Of a stretch of DNA of 34,844 nt, positions 10,132-18,606 are shown one piece after another. The notes beneath the pieces are model-generated. The model was not told where the DNA came from and made no database searches. It saw nothing but the letters and a program-made list of their open reading frames with translations. Source of the DNA: Rickettsia typhi (lineage in GTDB: Bacteria; Pseudomonadota; Alphaproteobacteria; Rickettsiales; UBA1997); the NCBI GenBank assembly GCA_945875925.1, contig CAMCME010000012.1, positions 1 to 34,844 of the forward strand, written 5' to 3'. A program made the translations under genes and the position numbers. Each line of letters opens with the position of its first letter. The stretch's first letter is position 1.

Positions 10132-10574
10132 AGAAAAATAATTTTATGGCTGAGGCTTTAAATGAAGCAAAATTAGCTCTTGCTGAAAAGGAAGTTCCAG
10201 TTGGCGCGGTGATTGTGGAAAATGGAAAAATTATTGCCAGAAGTCATAATCAAAATATATCTCTTAAAGACCCAACTGCTCATGCAGAAATTTTAGTTCT
10301 AAGACAAGCCGCTTTGCTTAAAGACTCACCACGACTTAATAATTGCGATCTTTATGTAACTTTAGAGCCTTGTCCAATGTGTGCTTCGGCAATCTCGCTA
10401 GCCAGAATTAGAAGAGTTTATTACGCCGCTTCTGATGTGAAATCTGGTGGAGTTGAAAATGGTCCCAAAATTTTCAATAGCAGCTCATGTCATCACAAAC
10501 CAGAAACTTATTCTGGAATTGCTGAAGAAGAATCAAAAGAAATTTTAGTAAATTTCTTCAAATCAAAAAGATAA
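10128..10574 (+). CDS. tadA: tRNA-specific adenosine deaminase
   Basis: EVPVGAVIV, PTAHAEI and LEPCPMCASAI deaminase motifs. Confidence 0.93.
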   Translation: MKKNNFMAEALNEAKLALAEKEVPVGAVIVENGKIIARSHNQNISLKDPTAHAEILVLRQAALLKDSPRLNNCDLYVTLEPCPMCASAISLARIRRVYYAASDVKSGGVENGPKIFNSSSCHHKPETYSGIAEEESKEILVNFFKSKR

Positions 10575-10602
10575 TCAAGATCGCAAAGACGACTTTTTTA
10601 TA

Positions 10603-10618
10603 TGTTTCACATGAAACT
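10603..10618 (+). promoter_or_regulatory. parS-like centromere site upstream of parA
   Basis: TGTTTCACATGAAACT versus consensus TGTTTCACGTGAAACA. Confidence 0.8.
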
Positions 10619-10690
10619 ATTTGACAGGGTAAAAAAGATTTTTAGATTGTTTAAAGTTCTTATTTAAATATCGAAAATAAAAATCCAGCA

Positions 10691-11479
10691 ATGACTTATT
10701 CGCAAAAAAGAGCAAAGATTTTTTCCATCGTTAACCAAAAAGGTGGAGTTGGAAAAACCACAACTGCTGTAAATTTGGCCGCAGCTTTTGCCGCCCAAAA
10801 ACAGAAAGTTCTTCTCATCGACTTAGACCCCCAAGGCAATAGCAGTACAGGATTTGGAATCTCTCAATCTCAAAGACAGAAAACAATTTATGAAGTTTTA
10901 ATTTCAGAATGTTCTGCCAAAAACTCAATCATTCCCACTAATATTGCTGGCTTAAATATCATTACTTCAACCGTTGATTTATCAGCTTGTGAAATTGAAT
11001 TAGTAAATATCAAAGACAGAGAATTTGTTTTGCGCAGCGCTTTAAGTGAAATTATTTATGACTATGATTATATTTTAATCGACTGCCCTCCTTCTCTTGG
11101 ACTCTTAACTATCAATGCACTTACCGCTTCTGATTCGGTAATGATTCCAATGCAATGTGAATTTTTTGCTCTAGAAGGATTAAGTCATTTATTGACTAGT
11201 TTGGATTTGATTAAAGAAAACTTAAATCATGATTTAAGAATCAGCGGCATCATTTTAACCATGCATGACCGCAGAAATAAATTGACCGAACAAGTTGAAA
11301 TTGATGTGAGAAGCTTTTTACAAGATAAGGTTTTTACGCATACAATTCCAAGAAATGTAAGAATGTCAGAAGCTCCTTCACATGGAGTTCCTGGTATAAT
11401 TTATGATCCGAGATGTACTGGATCTGTTGCTTATGTAAAATTGGCAACTGAAATTTTGGAAAGAGAATCGCAAAAATAG
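10691..11479 (+). CDS. parA: Chromosome partitioning ATPase ParA
   Basis: VNQKGGVGKTTTAVNLAAA, LLIDLDPQGNSSTGFG, DCPPSLGLLTINAL. Confidence 0.96.
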   Translation: MTYSQKRAKIFSIVNQKGGVGKTTTAVNLAAAFAAQKQKVLLIDLDPQGNSSTGFGISQSQRQKTIYEVLISECSAKNSIIPTNIAGLNIITSTVDLSACEIELVNIKDREFVLRSALSEIIYDYDYILIDCPPSLGLLTINALTASDSVMIPMQCEFFALEGLSHLLTSLDLIKENLNHDLRISGIILTMHDRRNKLTEQVEIDVRSFLQDKVFTHTIPRNVRMSEAPSHGVPGIIYDPRCTGSVAYVKLATEILERESQK

Positions 11480-11493
11480 TTTCACATGAAACA
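11478..11493 (+). promoter_or_regulatory. parS-like site between parA and parB
   Basis: AGTTTCACATGAAACA; overlaps the parA stop codon. Confidence 0.8.
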
Positions 11494-11509
11494 TTAATAA
11501 AAGGTATTT

Positions 11510-12424
11510 ATGAAAGAATTAAACACGCAAGAGAAAAAATTAGGACGCGGATTATCAGCTTTGCTTGGTGAAAGCAGAGTTAAAAAAGAAGAATCTTTTC
11601 CTCAGAATAAAGATTCAAGAGAAGCTGTTGATTTAGTTGCCATGAATAAAATTACGGCCGGAATTTATCAGCCAAGAAAAAATTTTAATCATGATGAATT
11701 AGCTGAATTATCAGAATCAATTAAAGAAAATGGTCTGATTCAACCAATCATTTTACGCAAATCTGACGATGATGATCATTATGAAATCATCGCTGGAGAA
11801 AGAAGATTTCGCGCAGCAAAAATGGCTGGCCTTACTAGAATTCCTTCGATCATAAAAAAACTTAATAATCACGAAGCTTTAGAATTAGCGATTATTGAGA
11901 ATGTTCAAAGAAGTGATTTATCTCTAATTGAAGAAGCTGCTGGATATAAACAATTGCTTGAAGAATTTTCTTACACTCAAGATCAAGTTGCTAAAAAAGT
12001 TGGTAAAAGCAGAAGTCACATCACTAACCTTTTGAGACTTTTAACTTTGCCTCAAATTGTTCGTGAATTGCTAGATAAAAAATTGATTTCAATGGGACAT
12101 GCTAGAGCAATAATTAACTCTAATGATCCTGAAGTTTTGGCACAAAAAATTGTTGATGAATCTTTAACTGTTAGAAATACTGAAGATTTAGTGCGTGATG
12201 AAAAGGTTGAAAAAGTTAGAAATAACACTCTTTTGGTTAGAACTGAGTCAAAAATAAAATATGTAAATAGCGAATATTTATCTAAAGTTGAGACTGAACT
12301 TGCAGAAGTTCTAAATATGGAAACCAAAATCTCTTATAATTCTCTAAAAAATAGCGGTAAAATTATTATCAAATTCTCTGAGTTAGAGGAAATTCAACAG
12401 TTAATCGCAAATTTAAAGGACTAA
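11510..12424 (+). CDS. parB: Chromosome partitioning protein ParB
   Basis: LGRGLSALLGE, YQPRKNFNHDELAELSESIKENGLIQPIILR, GERRFRAAKMAGL, IIENVQRSDLSLIEEA. Confidence 0.96.
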   Translation: MKELNTQEKKLGRGLSALLGESRVKKEESFPQNKDSREAVDLVAMNKITAGIYQPRKNFNHDELAELSESIKENGLIQPIILRKSDDDDHYEIIAGERRFRAAKMAGLTRIPSIIKKLNNHEALELAIIENVQRSDLSLIEEAAGYKQLLEEFSYTQDQVAKKVGKSRSHITNLLRLLTLPQIVRELLDKKLISMGHARAIINSNDPEVLAQKIVDESLTVRNTEDLVRDEKVEKVRNNTLLVRTESKIKYVNSEYLSKVETELAEVLNMETKISYNSLKNSGKIIIKFSELEEIQQLIANLKD

Positions 12425-12427
12425 TCC

Positions 12428-13504
12428 ATGAATCTTACAGCACATTCTTATTTATCAGAAATTGAAACTTACAAACCTGGTAAAGCTAAGGTTGGTAATA
12501 ACAGTAATATTGTAAAATTATCTTCTAATGAGAACGCTCTTGGCTCTAGCCCGAAAGCTTTTGAAGCTTATACAAAACATGCTAAAGAAATGTTTCGTTA
12601 TGCAGATGGATCTTGCAGTAGTCTTCGTGAAGCAATTGCTAAGAAAAATAAAATTGACGCTGGCAAAATAGTTTGCGGCGCTGGTTCTGATGAAATTTTA
12701 GCTCTTCTTACCGCTGCTTTTGCTGGAGTTGGCGATGAAATTATTTATAGCGAACATGGATTTTTAATGTATCCAATTTCTGCCAAAAAAGTTGGGGCTG
12801 TGGCCATTAAAGCTAAAGAACATAATCTTAAGACCAATATTAATAATGTTTTAGCTGCCATCACCAAAAAAACTAAAATTATTTTTATCGCCAATCCAAA
12901 TAATCCAACTGGCTCTTATTTGACTGATGCCGAAATTGCTAAATTAATTAACGGCACGCCGAAGGATGTGTTAATTGTTTTAGATCATGCTTATGAAGAA
13001 TTTGTCGGAGTTTCGGATTATCCAAATGCCATCAAATTAGTTAATGATCATGAAAATGTGGTTGTGACTAGAACTTTCTCAAAGATTTATGGATTAGCAA
13101 GCTTGCGCATCGGCTGGTGTTATAGTTCTTTAAAAATTGCGGACATTCTTAATAAAGTGCGCGGACCATTCAATGTTGGAGGTCCCGCTCAATTTGCGGC
13201 TGTTGCAGCTTTGGAAGATGAAGAATTTGCAGAAAAATCGATTAAACATAATAAAAAATGGTTAAAAATTCTTTTCAAAGAATTTGCCGATATTCCTAAA
13301 ATTCACGCCTATCCGTCAGTTGCAAATTTTATATTGTTAGATTTTGCAACTCTTGATTTCTGCCAAAAAGCTAATGAAACCTTGCTTGCTAAGGGAATAA
13401 TCTTGCGAGAAATGACTACTTATCATTTGCCAAATTGTTTAAGATTAAGCATTGGCACTGAAGAAGAAAATTTACGAGTTTTGGATATTTTAAAGAAATT
13501 GTAA
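12428..13504 (+). CDS. hisC: Histidinol-phosphate / aromatic aminotransferase-like PLP enzyme
   Basis: SSNENALGSSPKA, ANPNNPTGSYL, TRTFSKIYGLASLRIGW. Confidence 0.88.
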   Translation: MNLTAHSYLSEIETYKPGKAKVGNNSNIVKLSSNENALGSSPKAFEAYTKHAKEMFRYADGSCSSLREAIAKKNKIDAGKIVCGAGSDEILALLTAAFAGVGDEIIYSEHGFLMYPISAKKVGAVAIKAKEHNLKTNINNVLAAITKKTKIIFIANPNNPTGSYLTDAEIAKLINGTPKDVLIVLDHAYEEFVGVSDYPNAIKLVNDHENVVVTRTFSKIYGLASLRIGWCYSSLKIADILNKVRGPFNVGGPAQFAAVAALEDEEFAEKSIKHNKKWLKILFKEFADIPKIHAYPSVANFILLDFATLDFCQKANETLLAKGIILREMTTYHLPNCLRLSIGTEEENLRVLDILKKL

Positions 13505-13506
13505 AA

Positions 13507-14127
13507 ATGAATCTCGATAATTTAAGCACATCTGACTTTCAGCATTTTGTTTATTCTATTTTAATTTTAGTAGTTCTGATCAGTGGATTGGCATCACGCA
13601 GAGAAATGGGAATCAACAAAATTCTGAAATATTTTGGAATCTGGTCAGGAATTATATTGGTGATAATTGCTCTCTATAGCTATCGCTATGAATTTGAGGA
13701 TTTTAAAAATCGTTTTTTGGGTGAAATAAACCCAGCTCAAGCCCGCGTTGGCAAGTTTGGTACAATTATAATCGATTCATCGCAAGACGGACATTTTTAT
13801 ATGAATGTTAAAATTAATGGCGCACCTGTTCGTTTCATGATTGATACGGGAGCAAGCGACATTGTCATCAATTCAAATGATGCCAGAAAAATCGGAATTA
13901 ATTTTAAGAAATTAGTTTTTGATAAGCGCTACCAAACCGCTAATGGCTTGGCTTTTGGGGCTATTGTTTCTTTAGATAAGTTGGAAGTTGGAAATGTGGA
14001 ATTTAATAATATTCCAGCTTCGGTGAATCAATCGGACATGGGAACTTCTTTGCTGGGCATGAGTTTCTTAAGAAAATTCAAAAGATATGAATTTTATCAA
14101 GATCAATTAATTCTTACCTCCTTTTAA
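13507..14127 (+). CDS. Clan AA (retropepsin-like, TIGR02281-type) aspartic protease with N-terminal membrane anchor
   Basis: N-terminal TM segments and RFMIDTGASDIVINSNDARKIGI; LLGMSFLRKF. Confidence 0.87.
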   Translation: MNLDNLSTSDFQHFVYSILILVVLISGLASRREMGINKILKYFGIWSGIILVIIALYSYRYEFEDFKNRFLGEINPAQARVGKFGTIIIDSSQDGHFYMNVKINGAPVRFMIDTGASDIVINSNDARKIGINFKKLVFDKRYQTANGLAFGAIVSLDKLEVGNVEFNNIPASVNQSDMGTSLLGMSFLRKFKRYEFYQDQLILTSF

Positions 14128-15019
14128 GGTTAAGAGCTTTATTGTTATAGATGCATAAAAGACTGTCGGTCAGTCTTAGAGTGAATTGTCTTCCAAGAGT
14201 TGGAACAACAACATAACCGTCGCGGATTATGTAATTTAAAGGCTGTTCTCCGCCATGAGCGTCAACTAAGTTGATCGATGGAACAACCAAATTATCATTA
14301 GAAAATTGGAAGAAAGTTTCTCTGCCATCATCATAAACTTTTAATGGCGTGATATTATCTGATTTTCCGGCCAAACTAAAATCAAAGTTCAAATCTTTTT
14401 TCTCAGGGTTTTTATCAATAAGTCCCTGTAATTCATCATCAACTCTTGACCTAGGAATTGGAGTTTTAATTACTGATTTTTGTGTAGGAGGCGGAGCGGC
14501 TGCAACATTAGGTGTGTTAAGGCGTGGCGGAATTGGCAAAGGTTGTCCAACTTGCGGATAGAAAAATCTTACCGTGTAAACTAATTCTTCATCAGCCTTA
14601 CCATCATATTCGCCAGATCTGATATCAAAATGATAAGTGCGTTTATTACTGATGATTGTCATGTTAGTATGACCAGCAATTTCCAGAGGACGCACGAATA
14701 ATCTTTTTCCAGCTGGAGTTAAACGCCAAGCAAAAGCTTCACCGATAGAAATCATTTCTATTTCTTCATCATCAGCAAATTCAATAAATGATTGATAACC
14801 GTAATAGAATTTTAATTCGTAAACTTCGTTTGGATTATAAACTAAAGTTCTGATTCGAGAATCAGTCGTTATAGGAGTGGTTTGAGAAAAAGCTGTAGCA
14901 GAAATGCTAAAAGAAAGAAGCAAAGATAGAAAAAATTTCGCCAAAGGGCCTTTTGAATATCTACTAATAGAGTTCAAATTTATTCTTAATATTTTTTTGA
15001 CAAAGTTTTTTATCATCAC
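14114..15019 (-). CDS. virB9: Type IV secretion protein VirB9/TrbG family
   Basis: Signal-peptide-like N-terminus, DSRIRTLVYNPNEVYELKFYYGYQSFIEFADDEEIEMISIGEAFAWRLTPAGKRLFVRPLE; proline-rich linker; C-terminal VirB9 domain. Confidence 0.9.
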   Translation of the reverse strand: MMIKNFVKKILRINLNSISRYSKGPLAKFFLSLLLSFSISATAFSQTTPITTDSRIRTLVYNPNEVYELKFYYGYQSFIEFADDEEIEMISIGEAFAWRLTPAGKRLFVRPLEIAGHTNMTIISNKRTYHFDIRSGEYDGKADEELVYTVRFFYPQVGQPLPIPPRLNTPNVAAAPPPTQKSVIKTPIPRSRVDDELQGLIDKNPEKKDLNFDFSLAGKSDNITPLKVYDDGRETFFQFSNDNLVVPSINLVDAHGGEQPLNYIIRDGYVVVPTLGRQFTLRLTDSLLCIYNNKALNLKRR

Positions 15020-15036
15020 AGTGTTTTTTAATAGCT

Positions 15037-15699
15037 CTAATAATTGAAAACTTCTTCTGCAATCAGATATTTACTAACCTGAAAACCAAGTGGGTTAATT
15101 AATCTCTCTTCCATTGTTAATTGAATATCGGAGAAATAGAAATTCATTGTGATCACTTGATCTTGAAGTTTCGGAGCGTTAGAAGCTGGGTTATCAAGCT
15201 GCTGCACTAATCGAATTTGCGCCGTGTTATTATCTGTAAATTGCACTGATTTAATTCTTACATCAATTTTTTGATCAACGCCCAATTCTCTTGGATTAAT
15301 ACGAGAGCGAAAATCAGAGAAAATGCTTGGGGTTGAAAATAATCTTACCTTCTCAACATCAGCTTTGTAAGTCTTAGCGTCATATGCACTAGCTGCATGG
15401 ATAAATTCATTGATAAAATATTTGCGAATCGCTTGATCGCCAGTGAAATTTTGAGATGTTAATTGGCTAACCATAGTTGCCACACCAGTCTTCTCTTCAA
15501 CCTCTATAACATATGGTTCAAGAGATTTTGATGACATGATATTTTTTACAAAAATAACCGCCACGGCAACAGAAAGCATCGAGACTAAAGTGAAAAGCAA
15601 AAGTAAGTTGCGCTGTACAACAACAATTTGGTAGCGATTTGAATACCAGCTTTTGATTTTTAATTTACTTTTCTTATTTAACTTTTCTGTCTCTGACAT
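15037..15699 (-). CDS. virB8: Type IV secretion protein VirB8
   Basis: Single N-terminal TM; SWYSNRYQIVVVQRN...PYVIEVEEKTG, NPLGFQVSKY. Confidence 0.88.
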   Translation of the reverse strand: MSETEKLNKKSKLKIKSWYSNRYQIVVVQRNLLLLFTLVSMLSVAVAVIFVKNIMSSKSLEPYVIEVEEKTGVATMVSQLTSQNFTGDQAIRKYFINEFIHAASAYDAKTYKADVEKVRLFSTPSIFSDFRSRINPRELGVDQKIDVRIKSVQFTDNNTAQIRLVQQLDNPASNAPKLQDQVITMNFYFSDIQLTMEERLINPLGFQVSKYLIAEEVFNY

Positions 15700-15852
15700 T
15701 CTTAGAAATTAAAGGGTAAAAACAAGTTTTAGAAATTTTCTTGAGGCTGAATTTTAACGCAAAGTAAACACCTTGATTAATAATATCAAGATGTTTTAAT
15801 CGCTGCCCTTTCTTGCTTTGACAAGCCTTTTCATATTTTAAAAAAATCAAAA

Positions 15853-16980
15853 ATGTCTTTTCTTGATCAAGAAAAAATTCCTTTGTCAAAAAAACTAGAG
15901 CAGCTGAATTGGACATTAATTTCCATGATTCTGGTGCTGGCTTCAATTGGTTTTTTGATGTTATATTCTGCTGGAGGCGGCAGTTTCAGGCCTTGGCTGA
16001 TCAAACAATTATCTTTCTTTTCCATCTTTTTCGTCGTGATGCTTTTTATCGCTGTCACCGACATTAAAACTTGGTTTAAATCTTCTTACATATTATATGC
16101 CACAGCTCTCACAATGGTTGTCATTGTTGATGTTATGGGACATAACGCGATGGGCGCAACTAGATGGTTTCGCATAGGATCTTTAACTATTCAGCCTTCA
16201 GAAATTATGAAAGTTTGTATGGTTTTTGCTATGTCGCGATATTTTTATAATATTGACGCTGATGATATTGGCAAAATTAGATATCTTATTGCGCCACTTT
16301 TGATGATTGCAGTTCCAGCATTTTTTATTTTTCACCAACCAGATTTAGGAACTGCGGCGATTTTAGTTTTAGTGGGAATTTCGATTTTATTTTTAGCTGG
16401 CGTAAAGATGTGGAAGTTTGTAATTGTTGGTGCAGCTGGACTTATCGCCGTGCCTTTTTTATGGATTTTTCTACTTTACGATTATCAAAAACAAAGAATT
16501 TTAACATTCTTAAATCCCAATAATGATCCTTTGGGAAGTGGCTATAATATCATTCAATCTAAAATTGCCATTGGCTCTGGAGGATTGACTGGCAAGGGTT
16601 TTTTGAATGGAACTCAAGGACAATTAAATTTTTTACCAGAAAAACAAACCGATTTTATTTTCACAATGTTGTCGGAAGAGCTCGGTTTTATGGGAAGCGT
16701 TTTCACAATTATAACTTACGCAATCATTATCGGAATTTGCATTTCAATCGCAGTCAAAACCACTCATCAATATGGCAGATTGCTGACAATGGGCGTGACC
16801 AATATTTTCTTTGTTCACATGTTTATTAATATGGGAATGGTGACTGACCTTATTCCCGTAGTTGGCGCGCCGCTTCCATTAATTTCATATGGTGGCACAA
16901 TTACTGCTTCAATGTTGATTGGATTTGGTTTGGTTTTGAATGTTGATTTGAATAAGAATTTGGATTTTAAGATGAAGTAG
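15853..16980 (+). CDS. rodA: Rod shape-determining protein RodA (SEDS family)
   Basis: ATRWFRIGSLTIQPSEIMK, HQPDLGTA, YQKQRILTFLNPNNDPLGSGYNIIQSKIAIGSGGLTGKGFLNGTQGQLNFLPEKQTDFIF. Confidence 0.93.
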   Translation: MSFLDQEKIPLSKKLEQLNWTLISMILVLASIGFLMLYSAGGGSFRPWLIKQLSFFSIFFVVMLFIAVTDIKTWFKSSYILYATALTMVVIVDVMGHNAMGATRWFRIGSLTIQPSEIMKVCMVFAMSRYFYNIDADDIGKIRYLIAPLLMIAVPAFFIFHQPDLGTAAILVLVGISILFLAGVKMWKFVIVGAAGLIAVPFLWIFLLYDYQKQRILTFLNPNNDPLGSGYNIIQSKIAIGSGGLTGKGFLNGTQGQLNFLPEKQTDFIFTMLSEELGFMGSVFTIITYAIIIGICISIAVKTTHQYGRLLTMGVTNIFFVHMFINMGMVTDLIPVVGAPLPLISYGGTITASMLIGFGLVLNVDLNKNLDFKMK

Positions 16981-16995
16981 AAAACCTATACCAAA

Positions 16996-17084
16996 CTGTC
17001 ATTTCGAACGAAGTGAGAAATCTCATGAGTTTTGAACTACTAGTATAATACTCATGAGATTTCTCACTTCGTTCGAAATGACAG
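16996..17084. repeat. Dispersed palindromic repeat, copy 2
   Basis: ctgtcatttcgaacgaagtgagaaatctcatgagt (16996-17030) is the exact reverse complement of 17050-17084, 19-nt loop. Confidence 0.93.
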
Positions 17085-17094
17085 CTTATATATA

Positions 17095-18510
17095 TTACGC
17101 ATCCTCCGAATCCACATCATTCACATCATATTCTTCCAGCAATTTCAAATCGGCAGATTTCTTTCCTTCAATTCCCAAATCAAAAATTTTCTGCATCGAA
17201 GAATAAACACCGCGATTAAGATTTTTGGTAAGTTTGGTATGAGCTTGCAAAGCTTTATTTAAAGACTTTCCAACCTCTTTCGATTCTTTGAAAACCATCG
17301 CCACATTATCAAGCAATTTACCAACTGAGATTCGCAATTCTTCAATATTTTTATCTTGCTTAATGCGATCAATTACAAAGCGCGCTTGTGATAAAAAATT
17401 TACCAAACCAATTGGAGTTGCAACAATAACACCGCGCTCTAAAGCTCTCTGTTCAAAGCCTTCATCAACTTCACGAATAATCTCAAGCATCTTTTCAGTT
17501 TGCAAAAACATAACGATTAAAATTTTATAATCTGACTGATTTTTACTGCGCAATTCTTCAAATAAAAATTTGGTGTAATCTTTTTTGCACAGGCTTTCTA
17601 AATGTCTTCTGAAGCTGTCTTTGATCTTTCCTAAAACTGCTTTTTCTTGCTCCAAATCACCAGATTTTTTGGCCTGTTCTAGATCTAAAAAATGTGGTGA
17701 AGATTTGCTATCGATGACAGCAATTTGATCATTTGGGAAAAATAAAATCGCATCAGGCCTTTTAGCTTCTTGGCTCCCGCTATCAACCATGCTGCCGAAA
17801 TGAGATTGCAAAACATAATCTCCCACGGCATTTAAATCGATTTTCTCTTTCAGTCCCGAACTTTTTAAAATATTTTCTAAAGTGATTTCAGAAGTTCTGC
17901 CCGCTGATCCTGGACTAAGTAACGCATTTTTAATTAGATGATTTTCGTTAGTAGATTTTTTCACTTCATCATTCAAAGCCATAACTTTGGCCGTCACGCC
18001 TTCAAAATCTTTAAATAAATTTTCCGTAATTTTTTTGATATTTTCTTGATTACTTACAGTTAGCTGATTTTGCTGCTCATTATTTTTTCTGATTAATTCT
18101 TCCGAAAGCTGAGTCAGTATGATTTCTTTGCTTTTATTCCACTCTTCTTTTTCGCTTTGAATTTGTTTTGAAACTTGCTTTAGAAGTTCATTTTGTTTTT
18201 CAAATTCTAAAAGTTTTTGGCGCAAAATATCTGTTTCTTCGGCCAATTTATTTTTTTCTTCTCGCACCGAATTAATCTCAATTTGCGCATGTTCATAGCG
18301 CCCTTTGAAAGAACTTAATTCGCGATTTTCTTCTGATAAAATTTCAAATTTTTTATTTTGCTCTTGTAGTTGTAGAGCTTGATTCTTAAGTCTTTCGTCA
18401 AGAATCGAATTTTGTGATTCTGCTTTGTAAGAATTTCTATCTGCCTTATAATAAAAAAACATACTGGTTGCAGCAGCGGCGATAACCATTATAATTAAAA
18501 TTACTTCCAT
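17095..18510 (-). CDS. rmuC: DNA recombination protein RmuC
   Basis: N-terminal TM and coiled coil; VGDYVLQSHFGSMVDSGSQEAKRPDAILFFPNDQIAVIDSKSS; ERGVIVATPIGLVNFL. Confidence 0.92.
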   Translation of the reverse strand: MEVILIIMVIAAAATSMFFYYKADRNSYKAESQNSILDERLKNQALQLQEQNKKFEILSEENRELSSFKGRYEHAQIEINSVREEKNKLAEETDILRQKLLEFEKQNELLKQVSKQIQSEKEEWNKSKEIILTQLSEELIRKNNEQQNQLTVSNQENIKKITENLFKDFEGVTAKVMALNDEVKKSTNENHLIKNALLSPGSAGRTSEITLENILKSSGLKEKIDLNAVGDYVLQSHFGSMVDSGSQEAKRPDAILFFPNDQIAVIDSKSSPHFLDLEQAKKSGDLEQEKAVLGKIKDSFRRHLESLCKKDYTKFLFEELRSKNQSDYKILIVMFLQTEKMLEIIREVDEGFEQRALERGVIVATPIGLVNFLSQARFVIDRIKQDKNIEELRISVGKLLDNVAMVFKESKEVGKSLNKALQAHTKLTKNLNRGVYSSMQKIFDLGIEGKKSADLKLLEEYDVNDVDSEDA

Positions 18511-18606
18511 TTCTCTTGTGAATAGTGATTAATATTTCGATAGTTAAGACTTAAATAAATCCTAAAAAAACTAAGTTTGCCAACCTTTAAAATTCATTTT
18601 TAAATC

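Noticed and set aside
15674-15946. 90-aa minus-strand ORF overlapping virB8 and rodA starts
   Set aside because: Overlaps well-supported genes on both sides and shows no family features.
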